NCBI GenBank assembly: GCA_002701845.1
Contig: NZXG01000023.1
Coordinates: 62,001-126,000 of the forward strand
DNA length: 64,000 nt
Source of the DNA: Pseudomonadales bacterium
Lineage (GTDB): Bacteria; Pseudomonadota; Gammaproteobacteria; Pseudomonadales; Ketobacteraceae
Reading direction: 5' to 3'
Of this stretch, positions 18,658 through 28,099 are shown in pieces. The notes under the pieces were generated by a model that made no database searches, was not told the DNA's origin, and saw only the letters and a list, made by a program, of their open reading frames with translations. Position 1 is the stretch's first letter; each line of letters opens with the position of its first letter. A program made the position numbers and the translations under genes.

Positions 18658-19983
18658 TTACTCATCCAGGGGCGGGATCAGTTTGCCTGCAAAACCAATG
18701 TCGCGGGCGGTTTTGCAAAAGGCTTCAAAGTCCGCCACGTCCGCATCCTGCTGTTCCAGTAATACCAGGGCTTCCACCAGGCAGCCGGGAATGGCGCTGT
18801 TGTTCCAGCCGGGCATCCGCGGCCACATATGAAAGTCGGCGTGGACCAGTACGATTTTTTCCACACTGATCTCCCGCTGGCCCATTTCCTGGCGTACTTC
18901 CAGGCTGATACAGGGGTGAGTATCATCGGCCACCACGGACCCCGGCGGCATGTGTTGCGCCAGGGGCCGGATCACATCGCCATGGTGAGTGAGGGCAATG
19001 TACAGGCGACACTGCTCGAACACCTTGGGATCGTTGCTGCGGACGATTTTTCCCAGTGGGGTATAAATCTGTTCCGGCTCGGTGTAACGGGGATCAAAGG
19101 CGATCACCGTGCGATAGATCCGGGTCAGATCCTCGCAGACCCGGTTGCCGATCCGGCCCGCGCCCCCCAGTACAGTAATGGTATTCTCCCCCTGCTGCTC
19201 CGGACGCAGCAGCAATTGCCGGGCGATATCGTAGATCATATAGCGGGTACCCATGGAGCCGTCCACGAATGGGGGCGCAATGGGTTCCCCGGCCTTCATC
19301 ACGAAGTTGGGCAGCCGCCCCACCAGGGCGATGGTTTTTATCCGCGGGAACTCCGCCCGCAGATGCTGCAGATAGGCCCGTACCTTGGTGGAGTCCTGGG
19401 CCAGCTCCTGCTCGTAAAACTTGGAGGCCACCAACAGCCCCCGGCGGGAACCGTTGCGGATCACGCCCCCCAACAGCAGGTCCGGCATCAGCCGCACCAT
19501 GGCCGGTGTGGTGTAGGTGGCTACGTCACGTTCAGTGCCGTACACTGCAAACAGAAAGCTGGGACGCACCAGCCGGATAAACAGGGGGCGCAGCAGCGTG
19601 TTGCACAGGAACAAACTGATCCGCCGGGTGTTGCGCCAGAAACTGCGTCGAATGCGCAGGCGCAGCCGCTGATGCCAGGGCGCGGTTTGGATGATGTTGC
19701 CCACCTGATTGTCGGACAGCGGCGGCGCCAGAGCCACCTCGATATCCTGTGCCGAGACCCGAACGATGGTGGCTTCCACTATCAGGTGTTCGTCATCCTC
19801 AAAGGTAAGCCGGACTTTCTGGCCCGGCTTCAGTTGACGCTGCCCATTATTGGGCAGCGCCACCCCGCTGGAGAAAATACCGCTGGTATGAGTGATAACT
19901 GGTTCCGGTTCGAGATTCATGGACACGGTCGTTTTGATTCGGCTGCGTTGATGGCGCCGGTGTTCTCCCTGAGATGTTTTCAT
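18658..19983 (-). CDS. PilZ-like domain joined to a Rossmann-type domain
   Basis: The first 90 of 441 residues look like a PilZ barrel. They hold an Arg-rich start (HRRHQRSRIK), GIFSSGVAL where PilZ has the (D/N)xSxxG motif, and a barrel ending in EVALAPPLSD. The motif's Asp/Asn and Ser are replaced by Gly and Phe, so c-di-GMP binding is doubtful. The region from about 160 to 430 includes TITVLGGAGRIGNRVCEDL, a classic dinucleotide-binding GxGxxG, then a strand ending in an acid (VIAFDPRY) and ADDTHPCISLEVR. It could be a dehydrogenase-like enzyme or a ligand-binding sensor. I do not recognise the family. It is divergent from an EAL-domain gene, 98 bases apart. Confidence 0.6.
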   Translation of the reverse strand: MKTSQGEHRRHQRSRIKTTVSMNLEPEPVITHTSGIFSSGVALPNNGQRQLKPGQKVRLTFEDDEHLIVEATIVRVSAQDIEVALAPPLSDNQVGNIIQTAPWHQRLRLRIRRSFWRNTRRISLFLCNTLLRPLFIRLVRPSFLFAVYGTERDVATYTTPAMVRLMPDLLLGGVIRNGSRRGLLVASKFYEQELAQDSTKVRAYLQHLRAEFPRIKTIALVGRLPNFVMKAGEPIAPPFVDGSMGTRYMIYDIARQLLLRPEQQGENTITVLGGAGRIGNRVCEDLTRIYRTVIAFDPRYTEPEQIYTPLGKIVRSNDPKVFEQCRLYIALTHHGDVIRPLAQHMPPGSVVADDTHPCISLEVRQEMGQREISVEKIVLVHADFHMWPRMPGWNNSAIPGCLVEALVLLEQQDADVADFEAFCKTARDIGFAGKLIPPLDE

Positions 19984-20081
19984 TGTTCAGATCCATCTAT
20001 ACTGTTCCTGATTGACTTATTTTGGTTAAAAATCTGCTCGCGTCAAAGCCGGAATCATGAAATTTGAATGAAGGTGGCAGC

Positions 20082-22709
20082 ATGGACAACTTTTTCCGCC
20101 ATCGTGGCCGCTTTGGGTGGTTGCCGCTGCTTGGTCTTTTTTTGGTCAGTCCGTCGCTGATCGCTGCGGATGCCGTGGTGGTCCAGGACGACCAGTACGA
20201 ATATTACAATCTCGATGCCTATCTGAGTTACCTGGTGGATGGCAGTGGCCGGGTGACGCTGCGGGACGCGCTGGCCAGTGACCACTGGCTCCGCAACACC
20301 AGCGGCGGCGTGCTGAATTTTGGCTTTGCCGAACAGGCGGTCTGGCTGCAGGTGCCACTGGTGATCACCAGCCCCCCCCATCGACGCTGGTATCTGGTGA
20401 TACCCTACCCGCTGCTGCAGAACGTCAAGCTGTATCTGTTACGCCAGCCGCAGGGCACCCTGGTTTGGCAAACTGATCTGCGGGCTTTGCGCAGCGGCGA
20501 GCAGCGGTTGCGGGCCAATAAACTGGCTTTTCAGCTGCCGGAACAGCTGCAGGGCCAATTCACCGTGTTGTTGCGGGTTCAGTCCAGCACCTCCCTGCAG
20601 ATTCCGGTAGAGCTTTGGAGTCGTGATTATCTGGTGGAGCGTCAGATACTGGAGGCCTCGTTGTGGGGAGTCTATTTCGGCGTGATCCTGGCGCTGTTGT
20701 TGTACAACAGCTTCCTGTTTATCTCCATGGCGGACATCACCTATGGTTTCTATGTGCTGGCCATGCTGTCCCTGGGTGGGTTGATGCTGGCGATTTCCGG
20801 ACTGGGGGGTAACTACCTTTGGCCCACCCGGGCTTATACCCGGGAGGTGCTCGCCATATCGGCGGGATTTTCCCAGTTCTGGCTGTTGTGTTTCTGCCTC
20901 AGTTTCCTCGGCGGTGACCGCTTGCGACCGGTTATACGCTGGGCCTTGAAGCTGATGTGTCTGGTCAATCTGTTGATCGTCGCCGCGGTATTCTGGGTGC
21001 CTGAATCCGGGGCCTTTCTGGCGGGCTGTGCCGGGCTGGTGACGGTGGCTCTGGTGATGCTGGCGGGGGTAACCGCGCTGTTTTCCGGCGTGGAAATCGC
21101 CCGCTACTTTGTATTTGCCTCGGCGGCGCTGGCGGTGGGGGCATTATTGTATCTGGCCACGGTGTTCGGGCTGCTGGAGCCTTCCACCCTGACCAACCAT
21201 GCACTGCAGGCCGGCTCCATGGTGGAGGCATTATTGTTTTCCTTTGCCCTGGCCCACCGCATTAAGGAGGAGCGCCGACACAAGCTGATTGCCATGGCAA
21301 AAATGGAAGCCGCGCAGCAGGCCACTGTCCAGGTTCAGGAGCAGGCCCTGCAGCAGGCGCTGCACGACCCCATCACCCGTTTCCCCAACGAGGCGCTGTT
21401 GCAGAAGCGTCTCAATGAGATGGTCGGCTCCCGCGCCGAGTATGACTCGTTTGCCCTGGTGTTGCTGTATTTTCCCCAGTTTCGTGACATCTCCTCCTCC
21501 ATGGGCCGGCGCCTGGCGGAGGACATGTTTACCAGTATCATTGAACGCATCAATGGCGAGCTGAACAATGATGTCCAGTCCATTGCCATTGAAGCGCAAC
21601 CTCCGGCGCAAGTGGCGGTGACTGAATTTGGCAGCCTGGCCTGTCTGGTGCGAATGGGGCAGGGGTATCGCCCGGTGCGGGACTTTGTCAGTCGGGTGAT
21701 GCAGATTCATGGCGGGGCGGTGGAAGTGGCCGGCACCGCTGCCCACATTAAATCCTACTGTGGGGTGGCCATGTACCCCAAACACGGTGAACGCCCGGAC
21801 CTGCTGATGCAGCATGCCAGTGCGGCGCTGGATTACGGCCGTCGGGTGCGCGAGGTGCTGACCATCTACAGCTCCGATATCGATGCCTTTGGCCGCCGCC
21901 GGCTGGCGATGATGGGGGAACTGCTCAATGCCATCAGGGACCGGGAGTTGGAGTTATACCTGCAACCGCAATTCGACTGCCGCCGTAACGAGGTGTGGGG
22001 TGTGGAGGTGCTGTTGCGCTGGAACAGCGCCAAATTCGGCGTGGTGCCGCCGGTGGAGTTTATCGAAGTGGCGGAGGAGGCCGGGCAGATGGCCCAGTTG
22101 ACCCGCTTTGTGATTACCGAGTCTTTTGCACTGTTGCGGGAATTCAATGCCGCCGGTCACATCCTCAGCCTCAGTATCAACCTGTCGGTACAGAACCTGA
22201 TGGAGGCCAAACTGATATCGTTCATTACCGCCGAAGCGGATAAGCAGGGCATCAATTTACACGACGTGGTCTTTGAGGTGACCGAGACCTCGTCCACTGA
22301 AAACTTCAATCTGGTGATCGACAATCTCAATCAGCTGGCATCCATTGGTTGTCATATCGCTTTGGACGATTATGGCACCGGCTATTCCTCCCTGGCCTAC
22401 CTCAGTCGGCTGCCGATCCATGAACTGAAAATCGATCGCAGCTTTATCGTGCAAATGGAACACAAGGAGAGCGATTACCGTATCGTTGATAACACCATCA
22501 AGCTGGCGCGGGCCCTGCAACTGCAAACGGTGGCGGAAGGGGTGGAAACTCAGGCGGCGCTGGACAGCCTGGTGCGGCTGGGCTGTGATCGGGTGCAGGG
22601 GTTTTATCTGGCCCGCCCCATGCCGGTATCGCAGTTCCGGCAGTGGGGCTTGCGCACTACCCCGGGAAGCCAGCAACGGTTACAGGCGCCGGGTGATACC
22701 GTCGATTGA
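20082..22709 (+). CDS. 7TMR-DISM membrane protein with degenerate GGDEF and an EAL phosphodiesterase domain
   Basis: This 875-residue protein probably hydrolyses c-di-GMP. The ATG at 20082 follows GAAGGTGG; a TTG at 20064 is less likely. A signal peptide (WLPLLGLFLVSPSLIAA) leads to a periplasmic sugar-binding-like DISM domain (about 30-175), seven membrane helices (about 180-390), a GGDEF-like domain and an EAL domain (about 610-860). The GGDEF site reads VTEFGS, so cyclase activity is unlikely. The EAL domain keeps EVLLRW, SINLSVQN, FEVTETS, DDYGTGYSS, LKIDRSF, AEGVET and QGFYLARP, which cover the metal and catalytic positions. Its 3' end overlaps the convergent MATE gene by 30 bases. Confidence 0.88.
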   Translation: MDNFFRHRGRFGWLPLLGLFLVSPSLIAADAVVVQDDQYEYYNLDAYLSYLVDGSGRVTLRDALASDHWLRNTSGGVLNFGFAEQAVWLQVPLVITSPPHRRWYLVIPYPLLQNVKLYLLRQPQGTLVWQTDLRALRSGEQRLRANKLAFQLPEQLQGQFTVLLRVQSSTSLQIPVELWSRDYLVERQILEASLWGVYFGVILALLLYNSFLFISMADITYGFYVLAMLSLGGLMLAISGLGGNYLWPTRAYTREVLAISAGFSQFWLLCFCLSFLGGDRLRPVIRWALKLMCLVNLLIVAAVFWVPESGAFLAGCAGLVTVALVMLAGVTALFSGVEIARYFVFASAALAVGALLYLATVFGLLEPSTLTNHALQAGSMVEALLFSFALAHRIKEERRHKLIAMAKMEAAQQATVQVQEQALQQALHDPITRFPNEALLQKRLNEMVGSRAEYDSFALVLLYFPQFRDISSSMGRRLAEDMFTSIIERINGELNNDVQSIAIEAQPPAQVAVTEFGSLACLVRMGQGYRPVRDFVSRVMQIHGGAVEVAGTAAHIKSYCGVAMYPKHGERPDLLMQHASAALDYGRRVREVLTIYSSDIDAFGRRRLAMMGELLNAIRDRELELYLQPQFDCRRNEVWGVEVLLRWNSAKFGVVPPVEFIEVAEEAGQMAQLTRFVITESFALLREFNAAGHILSLSINLSVQNLMEAKLISFITAEADKQGINLHDVVFEVTETSSTENFNLVIDNLNQLASIGCHIALDDYGTGYSSLAYLSRLPIHELKIDRSFIVQMEHKESDYRIVDNTIKLARALQLQTVAEGVETQAALDSLVRLGCDRVQGFYLARPMPVSQFRQWGLRTTPGSQQRLQAPGDTVD

Positions 22710-24005
22710 CAACCCCAGCAGCAGGCCCCGCAGCACCACAAAGCCCACGAATGCCAGCCACAGTCCGGTGTTGCCCAGGGCCCCCAGACCCCACACCAGG
22801 GCCAGAAAACCACTGGTGGCCAGAATCGATGCGTTGCGCAGTGGCGCCGTGGTGGTGGTGCCGATAAACAGTCCGTCCAGCTGAAACGCCACAAAGGATA
22901 GGGTGACGTACAGGCCACACCAGATCAGGAATTCCTGTGCCCGGGACTGGACCTGGGGCAGATCCGTTAGCCAGGCCAACAGCACCGGCCCCAGGAACAG
23001 GATGCCCGCCGCCAGTGCCAGGGCAGTGATGGCCGCCAGCAGGGTGGTGCGGCGCAGGACCTGGTGGAAGCGGGGCCGATCCCGTTGTCCCAGGGCCTGG
23101 CCCGCCAGCGCTTCGGTGGTGTAAGCGAACCCGTCGAGAAAAAAGGCGCAGAAGGAAATAAACTGCAGCAGAATATGATTGGCGGCCAGGGTGATGTCGC
23201 CATAACGGGCGCCCTGATCGGTAAACACCGCAAACCCCAGCAACAGAAACAGGGTACGGATCATCAGGTCCAGATTCACCCGCAACACCGGTAACAGTTT
23301 GTGCCAGGCCAGCAGTCCCCGCCATGGCAGCTGGTCGAGGCCGGGCCACTGGGTGTGCTGGCTTTGATGCCGCCATACCAGCAGAAGGGCCAACCCCAGA
23401 GTGATCCATTCCGCCAGCGCAGTACCCAGAGCAATACCCCGGGCACCCCACTGCAAGTAACCGGCGAACCCGATGTCCAGCAGCATGTTGAGGCCGTTCA
23501 GCACCGCCTGCACCAGCAACAGGGTGCCACTCATTCCCCGGCCGATGAAATAGCCCAGCAGTACATAGCTGGCCAACACCGCCGGCGCACCCCAGATGCG
23601 AATCCGGAAATAATCGCCGGTGATGGTTTCCACCTCGTTACTGGCCCCGAACAGGGACAGCGACAGGATTCGCAGGGGCCACTGCAGCAACAATAAGCCG
23701 ACCCCGATCAGGCTGGCCATGGCCAGGCCCCGCAGGATCACCTCGCGGATGCGGGCTTCGTCCCGCCGGCCGGTGGCCTGAGCCACGAAACCCGTGGTGC
23801 CCATGCGCAGAAAACCAAAGCCCCAGTAGACAAAACTGAAAATTAGCGAGCCCAGGGCAACGCCACCCAGATGCTGGCTGCCGGCGGTATGCCCGATCAC
23901 CGCGGTGTCCACCAGACCCAGTAACGGTGTGGCGCTGTTGGCCAGAATCACCGGCCAGGTGAGACGCCATATATCGCGGTATCGGGGAGCAGTGCTGGTT
24001 TCCAT
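22680..24005 (-). CDS. MATE-family efflux transporter (DinF-like)
   Basis: This polytopic inner-membrane exporter has 441 residues from the ATG at 24005 (METSTAPRYRDIWRLTWPV). The frame continues upstream for 125 codons, but those lie antisense to the SDR gene and are not hydrophobic, so I reject them. About twelve hydrophobic segments are visible. LANSATPLLGLVDTAVIGH and the LDIGFAGYLQWGARGIALGTA repeat region match DinF-type MATE proteins, which exchange drugs or oxidised metabolites for Na+ or H+. The substrate is unknown. The tail overlaps the EAL gene by 30 bases; the start is divergent from the SDR gene. Confidence 0.9.
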   Translation of the reverse strand: METSTAPRYRDIWRLTWPVILANSATPLLGLVDTAVIGHTAGSQHLGGVALGSLIFSFVYWGFGFLRMGTTGFVAQATGRRDEARIREVILRGLAMASLIGVGLLLLQWPLRILSLSLFGASNEVETITGDYFRIRIWGAPAVLASYVLLGYFIGRGMSGTLLLVQAVLNGLNMLLDIGFAGYLQWGARGIALGTALAEWITLGLALLLVWRHQSQHTQWPGLDQLPWRGLLAWHKLLPVLRVNLDLMIRTLFLLLGFAVFTDQGARYGDITLAANHILLQFISFCAFFLDGFAYTTEALAGQALGQRDRPRFHQVLRRTTLLAAITALALAAGILFLGPVLLAWLTDLPQVQSRAQEFLIWCGLYVTLSFVAFQLDGLFIGTTTTAPLRNASILATSGFLALVWGLGALGNTGLWLAFVGFVVLRGLLLGLSIDGITRRL

Positions 24006-24116
24006 GGGTGCCTTATTCGCAACCGGGGCCGGGGGCGGAGTCGCTAAGGCTATTGCGTCCACCCACGGTTTACAATAGGGTTCGCCAGAGTCAACAGCAC
24101 CAGCGGTGAGGTCACT

Positions 24117-25187
24117 ATGGAACAAACCATTGATAAAACCAAACCGGTCCTGGTCACCGGCGCTTCGGGTTATATTGCCAACTGGATCATTCTGGATCTG
24201 TTGCAAGCCGGTTATACCGTGCACGGTACGGTACGGGATCCGGACAACCAGCGCTCCGTGGGGCCCTTGCACAAGCTGGCGGCCCGGGCGCCCCAGGGGC
24301 GGCTGCAACTGTTTCGCGCGGATCTGCTGGAGCCGGGCAGTTTCGATGCTGCCATGGAGGGTTGCGAGGTGGTGCTGCACACCGCGTCACCGTTTGTGAT
24401 TCGCGGTTTTGACGACGCTGAGGCAGCGCTGATCCGGCCGGCGGTGGAGGGTACCCGCAATGTGCTGGAGGCGGCCAATCGGGTTGCCTCGGTGCAGCGG
24501 GTGGTGCTCACCAGCAGTGTGGCGGCCATCTATGGCGACAATGCCGATCTGCAGGAGATCCCCCGGGACTGTTTCACCGAGGAGGACTGGAATTTTTCCA
24601 GTGGGGTGTATCACCAGCCTTACTCCTACTCCAAGCTGTTGGCGGAAAAAGAGGCCTGGAAGATTCACGACGCCCAGTCACGCTGGCGCCTGGTGTGCAT
24701 CAATCCCAGTATGGTCTGCGGCCCGGCCCTAACCCCCTTCAGCCAGTCCACCAGCATCGACACCCTGCGCAGTCTGGGCACCGGGAAAATGTGGCCCGGG
24801 GCACCGGAGTTGCGAATGGCCTGGGTGGATGTGCGGGATGTGGCCCAGGCCCACCTGGAGGCGGCTTTTCGCCCGGATGCCAATGGCCGGCATATCGTCA
24901 GCAATGGCGAACTCAGCTTTCTTCAGGTGGCACAAATTCTTAAACGGCATTACGGCAGTGGTTATCGGTTTCCGGTATTCGAATTGCCCAAGTTCGTGGT
25001 GAAGTGGTTTGGTTGGATGCTGGATTCCAGTGTCAAGCCGAAATTTGTCGAGCGCAACGTGGGGCATGCCATCTGTTTCGACAACAGTCGTGGCCGCAAG
25101 CGATTGGGCCTGGAGTATCGTCCGCTGGAGCAAACCTTTGTGGATCACTTTCAGCAGATGATCGATGATGGTCTGATTCGCGCGTGA
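24117..25187 (+). CDS. Extended short-chain dehydrogenase, dihydroflavonol-4-reductase-like
   Basis: This 356-residue NAD(P)-dependent protein has the extended-SDR cofactor loop VTGASGYIANWI at residues 13-24 and the catalytic Tyr-Lys pair in YSYSKLLAEKEAW, after the Ser-containing LTSSVAAIYG. Its resemblance is to the dihydroflavonol reductase/cinnamoyl-CoA reductase group, which in bacteria covers aldehyde, ketone and sterol-type reductases. The substrate is not predictable. It is divergent from the MATE gene by 111 bases, and its stop lies 99 bases from the FadL-family gene's restored stop. Confidence 0.85.
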   Translation: MEQTIDKTKPVLVTGASGYIANWIILDLLQAGYTVHGTVRDPDNQRSVGPLHKLAARAPQGRLQLFRADLLEPGSFDAAMEGCEVVLHTASPFVIRGFDDAEAALIRPAVEGTRNVLEAANRVASVQRVVLTSSVAAIYGDNADLQEIPRDCFTEEDWNFSSGVYHQPYSYSKLLAEKEAWKIHDAQSRWRLVCINPSMVCGPALTPFSQSTSIDTLRSLGTGKMWPGAPELRMAWVDVRDVAQAHLEAAFRPDANGRHIVSNGELSFLQVAQILKRHYGSGYRFPVFELPKFVVKWFGWMLDSSVKPKFVERNVGHAICFDNSRGRKRLGLEYRPLEQTFVDHFQQMIDDGLIRA

Positions 25188-25286
25188 GTGGCTGGTGCGG
25201 CAGCCACCTGGTGCGATGAATAAACGGCTCGGGCCGGCTCAGATTACAACGGCATACCGGTTCGCTGACCGGCTTGCAGCCGGCGG

Positions 25287-27000
25287 CTAAAATTTGCGAT
25301 CCAGGGACAGCGTGATGATATAGGCGGTCACCTCGTTGCGGAACGGAGTGGAATAATAGGGGGTTGTACACCACATCCCCTTCCACGCAGCTGTTGGCGT
25401 TGCGGGATCCACAGGCGTCGGTATCGCTTTCCGATTGCAGATAGCCGAGGGCTCCTTCAATGCGGGTGATTTTGTCGTATTGCCAGCCAAAGCCGGCGGT
25501 GTACAGATCGGTATGGGTGATGGGGAACAGCAGGTCGGTGCGATCATCGGGAATGGCCGAACGGCGGGGCTCGTAACCGGCCCGCAGCACCAGATTGTCA
25601 TTCCACTGATATTCCGCGCCGACCGCCCAGGACCAGGTGTCCTCATATTCCCGTGGGATCAGCATGCGGTCCGGATCCGCATAGTTGAGTCCCGCCAGGG
25701 TATTGATCACGCTGCCCAGTATCAGAAAATCATTGTTGCGATCGAATTCAAACGTCAGATCATCCCAGCGGCTGAATTCGATCCACTTGGCATCCAGGTT
25801 GATTTTCAAAGCCGGCAACACCTGCATGGAAGCGCCAAAGGAAACCGCCTGGGGTGAGATCCACTCCGCTTTCACCGTGCCGGTCTCCTTTTCCGCGGCG
25901 CTGACCGGTGCACCGTCGAACGGCAACAGCAGCAGATCCACGCCGCTCTCACTCAGACCTTCCATGGTGTGAACAAAGGTATCGGTGTTTTCCATGCTGT
26001 AATCCCCCTCCATTTCGGAGGTGGACTCACTGCGATAACTGAAGCCCAGGGTCAGCCAGGAATTGGCCTCCCACAGCAGGCCGAAGCCAAAGCCCAGGGA
26101 AAACATATCCTCCAGCTCCATGGTCAGCAGTCTCACGTTGTCGTAGGGGCCCAAACCGATGTTGGGGAGCGGGCTGTTGGGAATGGAATTGAGGTTGCGT
26201 AAGAAGCCCAGGGTCAGACCCGGGGCGCGGAATTTGGTTTTCACCCCCAGCCCCTGGTAGGAGAAAGTGAGGCCAAATCCCACCGCCAGACGCTCGGTGA
26301 TCTGCAGGGCCACTGTGGGTGAAAAGTAAGTGAGCCGGGCGAGACCCAGCTGATGACCCTGAAATGCCCCGGCCTCGTCCAGCTCCCGGGTGTAGCCGAC
26401 ACCCTCAGACACATAGGCGGCGGTGCCGAAGGTCCAGTTTGAGCCCGGGGCCTCCACCGCCACGCCGCCCATGGGCAGCGCCAGAATAGGGGTTTTCTGC
26501 AGACCCAGAAATGGCACCATCAGCACTGGATCGCCGGTACTGATGCTGGTGTTTGCCACCGGGTCCACGCCCCAGCATTGATCGTGGGCACTGGCCACCT
26601 GATCCAGATCGTTGGGGTCTGTGATGGGGTACAGGCTCTGGCACTCCGCGGTCAGGTCGTAAAACAATTGTTTGCCGCTGACGAAGGCCGGGTCCGGATC
26701 GTTGGGATCATAAGGGCCATCAAAAATATCCGTGGGCTGAGTGGGTTCGCCGAAGCTGCTGTCGATCTGAATGTCGGCGATCAATAATTTCAGACTCAGC
26801 TGCCGTCCCTGAATGCGGCTCAGTCCCGCCGGATTGAAGTGGATGGAGTCAATGCCCGGGGGATCGGCCGTAACGGCGTGGGCCAGGCCGAGTGCTTTGG
26901 GGTTGCCCATGGACAGGTTGTTCAGCAGTTGGCCGTGGCAGGTGCTGGCCACCAGGCAACCGGCCGCAAGCGCAGTAATCGATGCTGGTTTTATTGTCAT
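25287..27000 (-). pseudogene. fadL: FadL/OmpP1-family outer-membrane porin with a C-terminal frameshift
   Basis: FadL-type porins carry long-chain fatty acids or hydrocarbons across the outer membrane. The start MTIKPASITALAAGCLVA is a signal peptide, and DSIHFNPAGLSRIQG carries the family's NPAG motif. The frame from 27000 stays open to 25033, but after residue 546 it reads a basic, Cys/His-rich, non-porin sequence. The frame one base over ends RNEVTAYIITLSLDRKF and a stop at 25287: an amphipathic strand with the terminal Phe that outer-membrane barrels need. The two join at the G5 run 25359-25363; removing one G restores a porin of about 570 residues. It is either a recent mutation or a sequencing error. 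Confidence 0.82.
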
Positions 27001-27110
27001 TGTTATTGTTTTTGTTGTTATAAGTATAAGGGCCCGGATTTATTGTGTTTTTCCGGATCGCCCAGATACTTTATTGGCATCGATCTCAAGCGTCAACCGA
27101 TTGAACAGGG

Positions 27111-27755
27111 TCACTGGTTTTTATTAAGCGTGGCGATAAATTCCTGGGATTGGGCGATGGACGCTTCCATGTCTTTAATCAGGCGTGCCACGTTCGATTC
27201 AATACTGCGCAGCTCCCCTTTGAGTCCATCGATGGCGCGGGCGTTCAGATTGTGTTTCAGGTAGAGTACCTGATCCTGCAACGCCGCCAGTACCGGCTGC
27301 ATTCTCGATTCCGCCTGCCGCATGGATTGGATCAGCGCACTGTATTGTTTGCGGGTGGCGTTTAGTTGGCGGGCACTTTGTTGCTTCAGACTTTGATTGC
27401 TGTATAAGGACAGCTCCTCCTCCCATTCTTCGAACAGCGCCTCCGATACGCTGGCCACGGCATCGATTCTATCGGATACCGCCTGGGCCGCGGCTTTACT
27501 GTCTTCATATTCGTCATTGAGGGAATCGTAGGTCTCCTGCAGCTCCTGATCCTGGACCCCCAGTAATGCCTGATACTGCTCCAGGGCGGAGGCGAACTGC
27601 TCTTTGGCGTCCTGTTGTGCGTCCTGCGCTTCCTCCACCCGGTCCACCATGATATCCCGTTTGTGGACCCCCACTTTTTCCATGGCGTTGTAATACATGC
27701 TTTCACAGGCGCAAAGGGTTCCGGCGAGCAGGGCCAGCAACAGGATACGTATCAC
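27111..27755 (-). CDS. DUF2959-family lipoprotein
   Basis: This 214-residue protein belongs to a family of unknown function found in Gammaproteobacteria. A GTG start at 27755 is supported by AGAGGA eight bases upstream. The N-terminus MIRILLLALLAGTLCACESM is a lipoprotein signal, with the lipidated Cys probably that of CAC. The rest is almost entirely helical and rich in Glu, Gln and Ala, with long coiled-coil stretches (EQFASALEQYQALLG; QSMRQAESRMQPVLAAL). It is probably anchored in the envelope. It lies 110 bases downstream of nothing else on its strand and may be a single-gene unit. Confidence 0.82.
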   Translation of the reverse strand: MIRILLLALLAGTLCACESMYYNAMEKVGVHKRDIMVDRVEEAQDAQQDAKEQFASALEQYQALLGVQDQELQETYDSLNDEYEDSKAAAQAVSDRIDAVASVSEALFEEWEEELSLYSNQSLKQQSARQLNATRKQYSALIQSMRQAESRMQPVLAALQDQVLYLKHNLNARAIDGLKGELRSIESNVARLIKDMEASIAQSQEFIATLNKNQ

Positions 27756-28099
27756 GGATCATTCCTCTTGGGTCGGTATTGGCAAAAGTCACTGAATCAT
27801 ACCAGTTGCCTGTGGCATTGCCAGATTGGTAACAGGGAATCAACCCGGCGAAGCACAAACCGGACACGGGGGTCAAGTGCCGGTGGCCACGCAGCCGGGC
27901 GTGCCAGCGGATAACCGGGCGCCTGCACCGCAGGTTCGACGTTAGCAAAATGTTAACCAAATAATGTTTGGCAATTCACAAAAAAAGTGATTAGATTTAC
28001 CAAATCGTTCCGGCTACTCGTTCCGGCTACAGACTCTGGGGTAATGGACTGCTGAGCTGGGGTAGAGGCTTTAAACACACCGACAAGACGAAACCAATT
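27756..28099. other. Intergenic region before the PilZ-acyltransferase gene
   Basis: This 344-base divergent gap has no protein-like frame. AACCAAATAATGTTTGG at about 27955-27971 holds a short inverted repeat (CCAAA/TTTGG) in an AT-rich patch, a possible operator or promoter zone for the gene at 28100. A 13-bp unit TCGTTCCGGCTAC is repeated in tandem at 28005-28017 and 28018-28030. No clear sigma-70 promoter could be chosen. Confidence 0.45.

Noticed and set aside
18829-20067. Long open frame on the plus strand opposite the PilZ-like/Rossmann gene
   Set aside because: It is an antisense shadow caused by high GC content; its translation is rich in His, Gln and Pro with no domain, while the minus strand encodes recognisable folds.
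24006-24380. N-terminal extension of the MATE transporter
   Set aside because: These 125 codons are antisense to the SDR gene and not hydrophobic; METSTAPRYRDIWRL is the normal MATE start.
25033-25286. C-terminal extension of the FadL-family frame
   Set aside because: The tail is basic and Cys/His-rich and antisense to the end of the SDR gene; the true barrel end is in the next frame.
28005-28030. Tandem 13-bp repeat as a regulatory iteron
   Set aside because: Only two copies are present and no known operator matches; it may be a chance duplication.
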